Under the pieces are notes generated by a model, which saw only the letters and a list, made by a program, of their open reading frames with translations, made no database searches and had not been told where the DNA came from. This document shows positions 50,568 to 64,000 of a stretch of 64,000 nucleotides of DNA, piece after piece. Numbering within the stretch: the first letter of the stretch is position 1; each line of letters begins with the position of its first letter. Source of the stretch: Casuarius casuarius (lineage: Eukaryota > Chordata > Aves > Casuariiformes > Casuariidae); assembly GCA_003342895.1 (NCBI GenBank), contig PTFA01000271.1, positions 248,409-312,408 of the forward strand. Direction: 5' to 3'. The translations under genes and the position numbers were made by a program.

Positions 50568-53500
50568 GCTTTGCTGAATTTGGCATGAATATAGACTAAT
50601 TTCAGTAGACCAGATACTGTATTTTTTTAGCAGGTATCTACTACAAAAAAAATCAACAACGACTCAGGCAGAGTAGAGAGCAGAGCTGCCACAGGAACTG
50701 AGTAGATTGTAAGCATCTCACTCCTCTGAGAGACAAATATGATAATGAGTCTCACTATGTTGAGTAGCAAGTGCAAACTCACTTGGGCTTATCCTCCTTC
50801 CTGCTTTCCACTCCAAAGATGTGCACACCGTGAACTGCCAGATAACCCTGTGGTCAGTTAGGCATTTGTTTCATGCCTCTGAACAGTCATGTGAACATTA
50901 GTTCTGCGAGTTTTCTACTTCTGCACAGTAGAAGCTAAGCTGGGATTTACCTTTATGATTAAAGTCAAGACAATTATTAAAATAAGAAAAAAATGCAAGA
51001 GATTGATATCCGTTTCTTGCTTGCGAATTCCATGGTCTGGCAGGAGAAGGCAACCAAAGGTGTAAAAGAGCAACTCCAAAGAACTGACTTTTAAATACAC
51101 GCATATTTTCATGTACTCCATGTTGTGTTGCCTGAACAGCAGTATATTTTCAGTTGTTCCAGTTCTACAGTAACATCCTTGCCATGGTTGCATTGCTGTT
51201 GTACCTCGATCTTGGAAGTGTCTTGTGAAATGTCTAATACCAAAACCATCCATTCTGTACCTGGGCTGTACACATTGCGGTCTGTCAGGAAATCGAATCT
51301 TTATACTCTCTTCTCCAGTTAATATGTGGGGTTCATCTCTATTCCCTAACTAACACAGTATTTTTCATATTAATCCATTATCCTTTCTGAGTATAAAGCA
51401 TCACATCTACTACATCTACTGTCTTACTCTTAGCCTGTTCTGACATGCAGCAGAATTCTGAAATAACTTGGCCTTTCTGGAGGCCTCTTTTACTTTGCAA
51501 CACTTAAAAGCTGTAGTATGGCCATCGACACGCTTTTGTGCCCTTTACCCTGCCAGGAAACCTAGCAGGACTTCTTGGAATAAACTGATTTTTGAGGGGG
51601 ATCTGTGGATTGGTGGGAGTGAGTATGAACACTGAGCTTTTGCAGCATAGTAGCAGGTCTGTAGAGTTACTGTTTCCTGACAGTACAGTCCCTGAAAATA
51701 GCAGCTAGGACACATCTTTAAAATGGTAAAGCAGAAGGCAGCTTTCTAGAGAGAGCTGCAGAAAAGGACTGTAGTATTCAGTTTGCAGGCAGACTACTCT
51801 GGCTTTTCCCAGCCTCCATACTGCAGCATATACAAATATCTGCCTGTTTGTTCCGAGTACTGAACTGGGGCTCTCTGACACTGGAATGAAGCTGACTTGG
51901 TTGCTGAGAAAATTAAGCTAGATGTGCCCTGAAATCAGCCAGACACCTTTGCTGCCTTGCGGCTGCTCCAGGATGTTCTAGTTAAAGGTGACAAGTGACA
52001 GAGAGGCAGGCTATGAGGCTGGGCTGAGTGCGCAGGGCAGCAGCCGCAGAGAGCCCTTCCTGTCCCCGGCTCCACGGGATGCGCTGCCGCGTGGTACCTT
52101 GCTCCAGGGCTGGGGAAGGCTGGGTCCCTGCAGCTGCTGTAGTCATTGGAACTCTCTGCCCTTTCCCCATGGAGGAGGCTGGGCTGGAAGAGTGAGGAAG
52201 GGGTTAATGCTGGAACCAGCACTAGTCACTGCGTGGGGCTTGCTCAGCTCTGTTCCTGCATCTGCTGGGCAGCTGTGGGTTGGCCCTCTCCCCAGTACCA
52301 TGTGGGGCAATTGTACTGCTGTCTCTGAGATCCCTCTAAGGAGATGCCAGAAGAGCTTATGCTACTCCTGGTAGAGCTGTAATTCTGGAGGGCTGTTGAG
52401 CTCTTGTCCGGACCTTAGACTGGGTCAGGGTCAGGGGAGGAGGAATTTCCCTTTCTTTTCTTTGCAGCTCATGCATATATTGCACCTGAAGTTGTGCATG
52501 AGAGAAAGGGGGGATTTAGTCTGAGGGATGCCCCCCTCAGAGTCTGCCTGGCACTGTTGCCCCTTCAGCATTAATGAGTGCTCACGGGAACTGTATTTTG
52601 GGTGGGCCTTGGCATCGTCGTGTTCCCAGAGAGATCTGCTCAGTTGAGGATCTTTGGTGGCCAGAAGGTGGGCGGCCACTGCGAAAGGAAGGGGCAGCTA
52701 TGCTGCTGCCAGCCCGCACTCCCCAGCCTGCTGCCCAGGGGCGTTTTGGTGTGGTAGGTCTTGTCTGGAGTGTGTGGTCAAATTGATAGGTGTCAGAAAG
52801 GGGGGATGTGAAATGGCTGGTGGTCTCCAGTGGTGGTGGGCTGGATTTGAGGATGAAGATCCAGAGCTGGATATAGCCATTATGGTGATGGAGCGCACAG
52901 AGCTTCTCCCCAGTCTCATAGCAGCATGCATGGACCTTGCAGTGCAGAGCTGCAGTGTGGGGGGGTCTCCCCCCTTGGCACTCCTTTCTCACCGTCCCTC
53001 CAGGATGTGGTCCATCCCTGCAGCCCCATATTCTTCTCAGCAGTCTGCCCTGTTAAGGCGATGTACTACATCCAGTGAATGGCCACATGTTATGAACTGG
53101 CAAAATATCCACTAAGAGGCAATATAATTCTGTTACTAGTCACTCTTTTCCAACTGAGAGCTGATCGTGGTCATGATAAAAACAGTTCCTTTATCAAGAA
53201 AGGAAAACTTGAAATATTTAAGCATTTTAGGATGAAATGGAGGAAGAAAAGAGCCAGGTCTTGTGGTTAATAGAACATGTTCGCTTAATTTATATTTATC
53301 TAGAACAGCATAGTTTGCAGTCCCCTCCCCTTGCTGGCTGCACAGATAGTTTCTTTGCTTAGCAATTGCCACCTGTATTGCTAAAACTGCCAAATAAATA
53401 CATTTCTTTCACCTCCTAAAGCAAAGCTGTTTGCAAAAGGTCAAGTAATATAGGATTGCTGCAAGCGAAGCCAGGCTACAAACAGCCAGTCACATCTTCC

Positions 53501-54960
53501 AGAAAATTGAAGAACAGGGAGAATTAGCAAAAAGACACAGCAGTCCTTGGTGTCCAGGGACCGGCTGGGGGTTGGGAAGCGCACACCGGTTGCTGAAGGT
53601 GGCTCTCCAGGGACTTGGGAGCCGCTGGGCTGCAGGAGATCCAGGGAGCACGTACTGGCAGGCGAAGGTGTTGGACCAGCCACCCAGTCCTGTGACGGTC
53701 CTTTCCCTGGCACAGGGCCTGTAACAGGATCTGGGTCTTTATTGCTGGCTTTGAACGCTTTCCGTTTCAATTATCGATCTGCAGACATTCAGGCATGCAT
53801 CCTTTGGTGACCCACATCATGTTCTGGTGGACATTTTCTGTGGCTAAAAGGGCTGGCAGAGCTTGCGATGTAACTACCAGTACTCTGCTGGCTTTTTATA
53901 GTTTGGTTTTATGCTTTTCAGTACAGGCTCTGCTTGCTGGCTAACACACAGCATAATTATTTAATAATTTATAAACATTTGTTTTGGCTTTTATTTCATT
54001 TCTTTCTGTGCCACTTTTACCTTCCCCGTTTCTTTTAAACATTTGTTCTATTATATCTGTTTCTTTCTGATTCTTCAAAAATACCGCTTTGCTTTCCATA
54101 AAATAAATGTTAGGTTTTATAGCTAGGGACAAATACCAGTTTTGGACTGATTAGAAAGCTACCAGATGACGTTTGAGAGCTCCTCAGATCTGAGCCCTCA
54201 CGCGGTGACTGTCTCACGGGCAGCTAGAGAAGGAGAAGCTGTGTTCAGAGGCCTGCTGGAGATGCAGATTTTCTTTTTCCTCCTCCGTCTGCCCTGCGTC
54301 ATCCTGAGCACAGACTTCCCAGTGAGGGACCTCTAAGTTTACAGCTCTCTCCTGAGACGGCACGGGGCAGAGGACTGACGGGGCAGCCGGTGAACCTGCC
54401 TGTGCCGGTGGAGTCACTCGGACTGCCTGACATCAGAAAAAGTGTTTCTAGTGAGATATTAACCACGAAACAAGAGTGTCGGGAGTGGCTGTCCCTATTG
54501 AAAATGTAGCTTTAGATTGAGTGAAGCAGGTTGCAGCTTTCTCAACACTGCAAGTGTTTTCTTTAGGTTGAAGAAATCTTCTGACTCAAAATGGAAAATT
54601 TAAACCATTCTGCAGGTAAAATCGTATTTTCACAAAGTAGAAGGAAACAAGAATTTGAATCAAATGTCTTCATTTTTAGCATGAAGATCTTGCTTTTTGA
54701 AGGGCAAAGGTGTTTCAAACCAGAGCAAAACAAGCAACACATCTTCTTTAAGCATCTGGGTGTTGTGGAAGATCTGTTGAAATTTATTAACATCACAATT
54801 TTTAGTATTTTCTCTCAGAGCATTTTGGGTCAAAAAAAAAGCCTGCCAAATGCTAAGGAGGGTTTAAGATGTGTTAGTGCAGTGAGCAAAAAAATTGTTA
54901 AAATACAACCCCACTGGTTCTAGCTTTAATTTTTCCTTTTTTTTCTTTTTTTCCTGTTAG

Positions 54961-55181
54961 AAGAAGAAGTCAAACACCTCTCATCCCTTTGGAAGAAAGC
55001 CAAGGGAGCTCATGAGGAATTTGTAGCAAAAGAAGACATTATTGTCTACTGTTATTCAATGCTTGCAGAACAACACCAGGGCCTGAATTTTGCCCTGCCT
55101 TGCCATGCAGTGCTTAGATTCTTATCCAGGGATGTTACGTGGGCTCCCGTTGGTAGGACCAGGTACCCTGCCTGGGACTGA
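54961..55181 (+). other. Candidate cryptic terminal exon in FGF12 intron 1
   Basis: A long pyrimidine tract ending in CCTGTTAG (to 54960) makes a strong 3' splice acceptor. The sequence after it stays open for 72 codons, to TGA at 55179..55181, in exactly the phase that FGF12 exon 1 would supply. The predicted peptide begins Glu-Glu-Glu-Val-Lys-His-Leu and is Lys/Glu-rich. A weak internal donor (AG|GTACCC) is at 55163. I recognise no protein family. Chance is a serious alternative, because intronic acceptors followed by open frames occur often in 20 kb. Confidence 0.15.
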
Positions 55182-55577
55182 CAGCATCTAAGTGATTCAT
55201 TTCTGCTCAGTGCTTGTTAATAGCATGTTCTGTCCATTTTCTGTTTTAATGAATTTACTTTTCCGAGAGCATGGAGCGGAGTGGAAGAATGATGTAGTCA
55301 TTTCTGTAGTATTGTGTTGGTTGCGTGAGGGACATCTCGGTGCTTCTGCAGTATTTCAGGCCTGCTGGATTGATGGAGGAAGTAGAGAGATTTAGTGTCT
55401 GAGAACAGCACAAATCACAGTGCAGTGACAGGCATGAACAGCAGGGATGGCTTCTGCACTGTTCACTTCAGGATTATGTGTGATTTGGCGGCCTGTGTGG
55501 GGCACTTCAAGGTGAGGGGAGAGGGGAGACCCTTCAACAGACTTGAGGTGCAGACGTGATAACGTCACCAGGTTGTG

Positions 55578-55785
55578 GACTCCTAGAGTTACAAGGCTGA
55601 AGGGACCCCCGACATCGACTAGTGCAGTCATACCCCTCCGCTCAAACCTGATGTGCACCCCCCAACATGTTTCTTTAACCCGTTCTTTACACCATCCTAT
55701 GGGACAGATTCCAGGCCATTCCCTGGTAGCCTCGGTAGAAAGAATTTCCTAGTATCCAACTTAAATTTTCTTTACAGGAAATCAA
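55578..55785 (-). mobile_element. CR1 LINE relic in FGF12 intron 1
   Basis: Starts at the diverged 3' end (CTAGAGTTACAAGGCTGAAG) and continues through CCATTCCCTGGTAGCCTCGG and AAAGAATTTCCTAGTATCCA. These are standard consecutive CR1 3' segments in reverse complement. Confidence 0.75.
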
Positions 55786-58700
55786 GAAGAAATCAGCTTA
55801 ATTCACAGTGAAGGAATTTTAGGTTGTATATGCGAGAAAGCAAAGCAAAACTCAACCTTTTAATTCTAGTGGCAAAGTGGCAAAATGTTACAAGTGTTAA
55901 ATGTTGGTTCAGTGCTTTGCAGAACGGCGTCCTGAGCCTGGGCTCTCAGCACTGCTGCGGCAACATCATTGGTTTTGCTCCCGATGTTTTCCCTTTGTGG
56001 TGAGCAGTGCAGGCGCCCTGCTTGTGACCCAGGGGAGCCTCGGGGCAGAGAGCACAGACAGCTCTGAAACGTCACCAGGGACCAATGCGGGCCAGCGAGA
56101 CGCCTCTGTGAAGAGACACGTGCGTGGTTAGCTTGTGGAGTCACATTTGTACCCGAATGAAATACACTCTGTGATTGTGGGCTCACGCATAATATTTATG
56201 CTATCCTCTGTTTCGGTCTTGGTGAATATGCTGTAATTTTGGCTAATTACACAATATGTCATGGATAATTGGAGGGAGTTCCTCAAAATAAATAATACAT
56301 CTTGCTTGCTCTGCTCTCCATACTTATGAGTGTGCCTCAACCTTCAGTAGCCAAGGCATCGACCCCGCTAGAAAATGACAGCTTAGGAGCGTTAGCTACA
56401 AATTCTCCTCCATTAATCTTTTGTTCCAAATACCAGTTCTCATTTTTTTTCCTCTCTCTACCTAAAAAGGGCTCACACTGTATAAATTCTGGAATAGCCC
56501 TATGTCTTTCCTTCATGCTTTCAGCTCCTATCTGGCTTTGCTTTTCTCCTCATCAGAGATGGAGTCAATACATGTATAGAGGATTGCTCTTTGAAGGGAA
56601 ACGTTTTGAAAGTTTGACGGCTGGTGAAACATGCTGGATCAACAGAGCAACACAAAACATGTCCTGGGGGTGGGAAAAACAAAGCCAGGAGTGTAACTGT
56701 GTGAAGAATTGATTTTTCAGTTCACTGGTCAAATAAAAGAAGTGTGTGGAGAGGAGGGGATTCGGGTCCAGTGAAATACTTCATTCAATTTGAAATGAAA
56801 CTTTGGGTTTCACTTCCAGCTATTTTAAAATCTTAACTTTTTTCATTAAAATTTCAAAGAAAGCATTGTTTCAAAGGAAAAAAAAAATGAAAACATTTAC
56901 CTCTTTAAGATCTTTTTTCTCTAGTTAATGAGATGGAGTTTGTGTATAGCTTCAGCTGATCTTACTCTGGATTTTTGGACAGAGATAATACTTAGTTGGA
57001 CAGTGTTACCCAGAAGTAGTCAGCAATTTCCATACCAAGATACCTGATGGCAGAGTTAGGACATCAGTTGTTTTCTTGCCACGCCATTGCTTTCCCCTGT
57101 GGTTGTTCTGGGAGACCTCTTTCTGCCCTGCAGTGCCATCCTTCGCTTGTGTGCAGAAATTGCTCAGAATCGGTAGCTCATGTGTGACGTACATTAATTT
57201 GGCATTTGCCTTCTAGGAAAATTCATCCAAGACTTTGGACCTCTTTTTCCACGAGCCCTGGACCTTATGTGGCTCTTGTATGGGGTCAGGAGCTTGGAGA
57301 GCTAGTGAGGTGCAGAGTGACTTCTCCCTAAGTCATGACATCCATATACACTACAAGTGGGAGTCCCTGGAGGGACTCATCTTTGTAAGAGCAAAGGAAG
57401 TGTAGTGCAAAGCTTTGTACATATCTGTTCCTTGATAAAAGGGTGCAGGGAGGCAGCTGTGCACTGTGCTGGAGGGCTTATTACTAGTCCTCCTTGCAGG
57501 CACCAGCACAGGAAAGGAAATCACCTCTCTGCATGCTCTTTTTGCCTACAGGTTGCCATTCTGCTCTTGTGACTCACTGACAGTGACAAGAGGAGATGCC
57601 TTTGATGGGTGCTGTCATCGTCCTGAGTCCATCATCCCTCTGACTTAGGGAAACAGCATTTTTGGAAGCATGTCCCTCAAATGCAGAGGCCATCCCTGTC
57701 AGCACAGCCTGTTATTTCATGTAATGTATACTGGAAACACCAGTCACCTCTGTAGTTATTTGGCCTGTGTGGAGATTCTCACTTGAGATAAGTAAATGCT
57801 TGAGTGTGCCGTGCAGTCCTATTATCCCAGAACCTTATGCTTCTCGGAATAAATTCACTGTAATTGGAGGGTGACTCTAACCCTGTAATGACTGTGAACT
57901 GGAGCTGGGCATGCCCTTCGTTCTGCATCACCAAGAGGAAAGCTGAGATCAACTGTTTAATGCTTCTAGAGTCACAGACCTCGGGAATTGATTTCTTAGT
58001 GTCAGTCGGTCTGTTTACATCTCTCTGTCCTACCTACAGGCTGGGTGGTGTGCCCATGTGCTAAGGTGAATGTCTGTATCTAAACAGAAGGGATTTGTGG
58101 CAGCTTTGCAAGGTGGGGCTGGACAGACCGCTTTGCTACAGAGCCTCTCCTGTTGCTTGTACAGCAGTCTTTTCCTCACCATGAAGTGCTCTCTGGTTGC
58201 GCTGGTCAGGCGGCCGAGCGTGGTTGTACCTGCTCAGCAGCTATGCCCGTGCAGGCTGGCACCGCATCCTGCAGTCATGGACCACAGGTGCCAGAGCTCT
58301 GCGCGGGCAGTCTGAGGAGAAGGCACTCAAATGCATGTGCCCAGTAACGCTGCTTGTTTCCCTCGGCTCTGCAGCACACACGTTCATTCACCCTCTCCCC
58401 GCCTGTTACTCAGGACACTACAGGCTGACTTGCCGAGTCCCTCCAGGCCACGTGCTTGGGGGCTCCTACCAGCTCGAGTGTGTCCTTCTAGTCAGAACAA
58501 TTTTGCTGTGTTGGTTAGCCGCTGAAGTCTTGGCAAACATTTTGTGGGGCTGGGAAACGTCCTCCTTGCCTCTGCCTGTGTGCTTTTCCGTACTTAGTGA
58601 CTCCCGTGGGAGCTGAAAATGCTCAGCACTTTGCGGCCCTGTGCCCTATTTGCAGAGGAAGGATTTCCTACCTGCGCACCCGAGTGACAGTTTGAACGTC

Positions 58701-61700
58701 CTCCAGGATCCCCGTGCGTGGCTCAGGAGGCTTCGACCTGCCTCGTGCATGACTCACTGCTGGTGCAGTCACAGACACCGGTTTGCAGCGTCTGCTGAAT
58801 GCTAGCACTCTGTCGTGATCACAGTTTGTGTTGCCAGGACAAGCTGGGCAAGGCACACAGTCCTGGAGAAATACACCCCTCATCTTCAAGGACAGCAGCT
58901 CCTGGTGCAGCGGTTGTGAGTTAAGCTGGACTCAATGAATCAGCCTAGCGAGTTGAGCTATTAAACTTATGCCAATAGTGATGCATTTAATTGGAGACAA
59001 TCACTTACCACATCTTAAGTCCAAAACACCCTAGAGAACTTAGCAGTTGCTGGATGGGAAAAGAACATTTTTCTCCCTCAGCTTTTCATCTTCTCTTTCA
59101 CCCTGAGTTCTGTGCTGATGCCTGTCACCATAGTAATCTGCATGGAGCTCACTGATGCATTTTCGTGCCGAGTTAATACAAGCCTTCATTAATACGGTAG
59201 TTCTGAACGAGGGATTTTGGTGTCCTTCTCTATCTGCATGTGTTTGCAGTATTTAGCTTATCGAGTATTCTGGAACCCTTCCTTTTTAGGGGACGGGAAC
59301 TGCAGTTTCTGTGGTGGCACTTCAAACGTGGAGTTAATCTAAATAAATTAGAAGCAGTTTACGCTCTAACTTGAATGCTGGTTTTGGTGGGTTAAGGATT
59401 TGAGTGCTGGTTGGGTGAGTCATAAATCAACCTCCCATTATGACAGCTGCAGCCTGAAAGGAGGAAAATAAGAATAATGGAATGTGTAAATTCCAGCCTA
59501 AAATGTTTAATTGCTATAAACAAATGTTTAAAAGCATTTAGGTGAAATACACTCCTGAGATGCATTACAGGTCTCGTGTTTACAGTCACGTCCTCAGCAA
59601 AACTGTTGCACAGGCACAAAAGATAACATTATTCCCAGCAGGGTTTCAGATCAGCCCTGGAGATGCTTTCTCCTTTTGCCAGACCAGTGTCCTTTGCAGT
59701 GCAGCAGGTACCAGGCCGGGCAGTTTCAGGAGCCTGCTTCAGGAGTCCCTTGCAACATAGCGGAGCTAAAACCAGGCAGAGACGTTGAGTCAGAACATGT
59801 TCTACTGCAGAAAAAGAGAGCAAACAAACAGGGAAGTCTCCTGTCAAAACTACGCAGTAGGTACCTTCCTTCTACCTCTTTGCAGGTTGCTGACTACAAA
59901 ATGGCTGCTTGCCTTCTGCGCCAGCGTGGTCCTTTATTGTTTGACAGCTTATTGCACAGAAAACAGTAGCCCAAGAGCTTGAGAGTTTAAGACATAACCA
60001 ACACAGAGTACCTCTGGCACCCAACACAGTAACTTCTGGAGTGAATTTTAAAGCAGTTCTGCACCAGCAACCTCGAATAGCACCCAGCCTGCCAACCAAA
60101 GCCTTGCTATGAATTGCAAGAGTCCTTGGAACCAGTGGCTCAAATGCCTGAAAGGTCACTAAGCCCTTCATCTTTTAAGAGATTACTAAAAGCCAGCCCC
60201 CCTGAGATCCCTGCCATTAACTCAGTGAGGTCAGATCAAAGAGACTCCTAGGAGGAGGATCTTGCTGAGTCCCTTTAGATTTCCCAGCCAAAGGCAAAGT
60301 GGGACCTCACTTGTCTCAGCCTTGGCAGTCACATGCTGGTAATGAGAAGTCCTGTGGGAACCCTAGGAAATGGGGTCTTGGCAGGCTGCCTTCGACAGTG
60401 GAGTCCCAGCTGGAAATCGGTGTTATGCCCTCTTCCTTGGTCCTCCAGAGCTCAGAGAGGACTAGATGGAGCTGCCCTGCAGTACTTGACAGAGTATAGT
60501 GTTCCTCGTGCTGCACGTGGCCAGGCCATGTTTGTGCTGCTGCTTTGCTGATGATAATAAGCAAGACTTCATGCCCTCAGCGGGACTTCGCTGCATGCAG
60601 GGTTGGTGCATGACCTCATAGCTCCTCTCTGCATTAAGGGCAGGTATCCTGCTTGTATGTTTTCTATTTTACAGGTATGGGGTGAGCTCCTTATTCACCT
60701 TAATGTGGCAAAAATAAAAGAGATCATTAAAGAGCCACTGACATTTCTGATGAAAAGCATTTCTTCCAGTGTCTCTGCCAGAGTTCTTATTCTCTCCCCC
60801 ACTGCACACAGCAAATAGCTTCAGCATTTTGGGAGTGAGGGATATGACTGTGGGGTAACTGATTTGGATGCGATCTCTAGGCCTCCTATGAACGTGTGCC
60901 TAGAGATCAAACAAGGTATGTGTGAGCACCTGCACCTATCATGTCCTTCAGGAACCCCAGGTGATGAAAAGCTCTTATAGCTGTACAGTATAGTAACAGA
61001 AAGCACAGCAGCCCGTGGTGGACTGAGATAACTTAAGGCTCAACAGCAGGACAGCTGAATTGAATAATGTCAGCATCACGTTACCTGTTAAGTAATGATC
61101 AGGAGATTAGAGATCAGATCATGACTTAGCCTCAGCTGTAATAAAGGCATCAGAAAGTTAGGGGGGAGGGGCAAGTTGGGAGGGGGAGTAATACAGCTAG
61201 AGAATTTGGCCTATAGAAGTGGGAACAGGCAAGATACCCTTCAGAGGAAGTGCAGTGAGTAGGTCATGGGGTGATTGCTCTGAAAGGTGTCAGCAGCTGA
61301 GGGCTATGCCTTTTCTCTTGGAAAAGCCCCAAACTGCCAGATGCTGCAGACCAGGAACTGAGCCACAGCTTAGCTCCTGTTCCCTGTCGTTTTTCACTGC
61401 TGTGTGCTGTGAGTGGGCCTGTGGGGATGTTTCCTGGGGGTGACCTGTTCCTGGACTTTCTGGGAGCACCAGTTGAAGGATTTGAACTCGGTGCTGCATT
61501 GAAGAAAGCAGAGGGTCTGCTGAGCTTCCTTTGCATGTCCAGCCCTGAAGAACTGTGTATGAGCAGCTAGAATGTGATCCTTAATGTAAGCATCCTAATG
61601 AATAATGGTGTTGCTTATAAAATAAGGGCAAAAATATCCCTCTACATATTGCATAGGAATCCTAATAGCATGTGGTCAGCACTGGGAACACATGCTTTGT

Positions 61701-64000
61701 GGAAATACTCTTGTGCTTAGTCCTGGAGTCAAGGAAGTTATAACTTGTTCTTTAAATCCATTCTGCAGTAGTTGACTTTGTGTTTAGGAAGCAACTAAAT
61801 CACTGCAAAAGTCTTGTCCATGTTAGTTCAGGTCTGTTGCTGTAGGATCAGCTTTCCCTACAGAAAAATAGAAGAGCGTACAGAGAATCCTGAGTGGGAG
61901 GAATGGGTTTATCCCAAGTGTATTAAGCAGTACAGCTCCTTTAAAAGCAGAGGAATCTGTGCCCTTCTCAGCATACAAGAAGGGTGAGGTTAGAGAGAAG
62001 GTTTGAGTTTGATTCCTGATGAATTCTGTGAATTACAGAAAGGAAATGCTCATGGCAGGGTTTGTTTAGCTGTGCTGGTATATATATATTTTCTTTTTTA
62101 TGGTATGTTTCTTCCTTTTATTGATTATAGTTTGGGGCAGTATCATTGAGGGAACTTTAGATAAATAAAAGTATCAAGGTTTTGTGGTTTCTTCACTGGC
62201 TTGTTCCCTCCCCCAGTCTTTATGGGATCGCTAGGAGTATTACCTGCAAGGAAGGGCTGTTCTCTTTCCTTTATTTATTTATTGCTAAACTGTGAAAAGT
62301 TTTCAGTTTACTTCATTATCTACTGCCGTTTTTCTGACTTACCTGGGTGTCCCACCCTCCTTAACTGACCAGAAGATGTACTGTTTGTGATATATTTTCT
62401 ACAACCTGAGGTTTTCCACATTATTACTGCAGCATAAGGGAGAGTAGTCTTGGAGAGGCTGTGATAAAATTACTGGTTTCTGTAGCTGAAAGGAAGCGAT
62501 ACTAGACTATATGGTCTGACACAAGTAGGGAGTGTCTTAGAAGTCAAGTGCAGTATTTTTGCCTCTAGGCCAGTACAAAAAAATCCTATCTTGTGATTAC
62601 ATAGTCTCCTCTTCAGGTAGTAACTCTGTGGTGAGCTTTGGGGAGAAAGATGGGTGAATTTGAGTTTCTTGTTTAAAAACAGGCTTCACCTAAAACTTTG
62701 TCTGTAGACTTCCTAGCCATACAGCTGTAGGAATAACAGATGCCAGTAGCCCACTTTATGCCCAGACAAAAGTGCCTGGGGGAAGCAGCTCCTCAGACTG
62801 ATACCATCACCAGTGTAGCTGTTTCTATTTGAGCTGGTCCCTTTGCAGTCAATGGAGAGATGTAAGTAATTTTGGGGCCCTGCTAACCTGGCCTACCTTG
62901 CCTGATGAGTTTTGAGATGCAGGGGGAGCCCAGCCCAGGTGTTGAACCTACACTGTGGAGAAGTCTGTAGTAGATGGGATAAATCATGCATTGTCCAAAC
63001 AACTCCTTAACCATCCTGGGCTGCAGCCAGTATTAAAGGAGAGGACTTTGTGCTCCTTGTGGACATCTCTATGCTGTTTCTGCATTTAGTTCAGGTAGCT
63101 ACCCAAAGGTGTAGCTGCTTATCAGTGCTTTTGTTCTTTTGTGTAGAAAGAGACCCAGAAAAGTGCAGAATCTGGGGGAGGCAAAAGCTGCGCATCTCTG
63201 AAGTGCCTTCTGACCCTTTGGTTTCTCAAAAAGCTTTCATTAGCTGGAGCTGCAGGGCTTCCTCAGAGTCCGGGGAGCACAGATGCTCCTGTGGAAAAAG
63301 ATCTGTGCAGCATGGAGAGACAGGAATGCCATTGCTGTCAACTTACATTAGGGCCAGGAGAAATGTGGTGATTTTTGTACATGGCTTAGAGCTCTGGGTT
63401 TCACTCCCCTTGAATTTTACTTTGAGTTTGGGAGTGAGCTTCAAACTTCAGCAAAACCAGGTCAGATCAGGAAAAAAAAGGACAAGTAGGATAAAATTTC
63501 TCCTCCAACCTGTACTGTGGCAGGCATTGACTTGGAAAAGCCCTGGATTATGAAGAGGGCAGTTGTCAAAGCTTGAGTCAAACTTGACCTTGTGTCTGTC
63601 AGGTCAGTAACAAGGAGGGACATTGGGGCTTTAGCCTGTGTTTCACTGCAGTGGCACTTGCAACCTTCTGTTACCACTGTGTTTTCATCTATATCCCTGA
63701 TGCAGGGGTACCTCAGGTGATCTTGGGTGGTGTTCTGATAAATCTGAAAAAGGATAAGATACTACTATTGATGAACAGATTTGCCCTATATTTTACTCAG
63801 TAGTGTATTTACTAAAAATGGGAGAGGTCTCCACATCCTTCCAAAATGATTTGCATGATCATAGTATAGTTTAGACTCCACAAAAGAAGGAAAGGGGGTT
63901 TCTGTTGTGTAGTTAAACATCTTCCTGAGCAAGGAAGAGGGGTCAGGGACAGTGCCAGTTCTTCACCTGAGGGGTTTTAAGGCTTCAGGCTGCGGGAGCA

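Noticed and set aside
63050..63553. 167-codon open frame near the right edge
   Set aside because: Composition is ordinary, no domain or repeat is recognisable, and it lies inside an intron; chance is the simplest explanation.

Overview
The window is vertebrate genomic DNA, most likely from a bird or another sauropsid. The main evidence is a set of old, diverged CR1 LINE fragments, a few very old MIR-like and hAT-like relics, no Alu or L1 sequence, and long stretches that hold no recognisable repeat. There is no bacterial or viral gene organisation, no CRISPR array and no operon. One ambiguous base (N) lies at 727.

Only one protein-coding exon can be identified with confidence. It is the first coding exon of the A-type (long) isoform of FGF12, also called fibroblast growth factor homologous factor 1 (FHF1A), on the + strand at 44295..44493. 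It encodes 66 full codons and one base of the next. It begins in a strong Kozak context and ends at a consensus GTGAGT donor. The shared FGF-core exons and the short alternative first exon of the B isoform were not found, so the gene continues to the right beyond this window.

Layout: 1..~42500 is upstream intergenic DNA. It contains an hAT-like relic (3137..3289), CR1 relics (7570..8160, 30490..30665, and an inverted pair at 34070..34325 and 34335..35310), MIR-like relics, one isolated small CpG island (24780..25020) and many short ORFs that look like chance. About 42520..44765 is a large CpG island holding the FGF12 promoter, 5' UTR and first exon. It carries upstream AUGs, a C7-T6-C7 mirror repeat and a GGAGC pentamer tract. 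44494..64000 is the start of the very large FGF12 intron 1, with a MIR relic, a CR1 relic, simple repeats and one candidate cryptic exon.

In mammals MB21D2 lies upstream of FGF12. Its large coding exon is not in this window, so at most its 3' UTR could reach the left edge. I found no new multi-gene system. The points most worth checking are the AUGs upstream of the FHF1A start, the isolated CpG island 20 kb upstream, the phase-compatible candidate exon in intron 1, and several AT-rich blocks that look like conserved noncoding elements.
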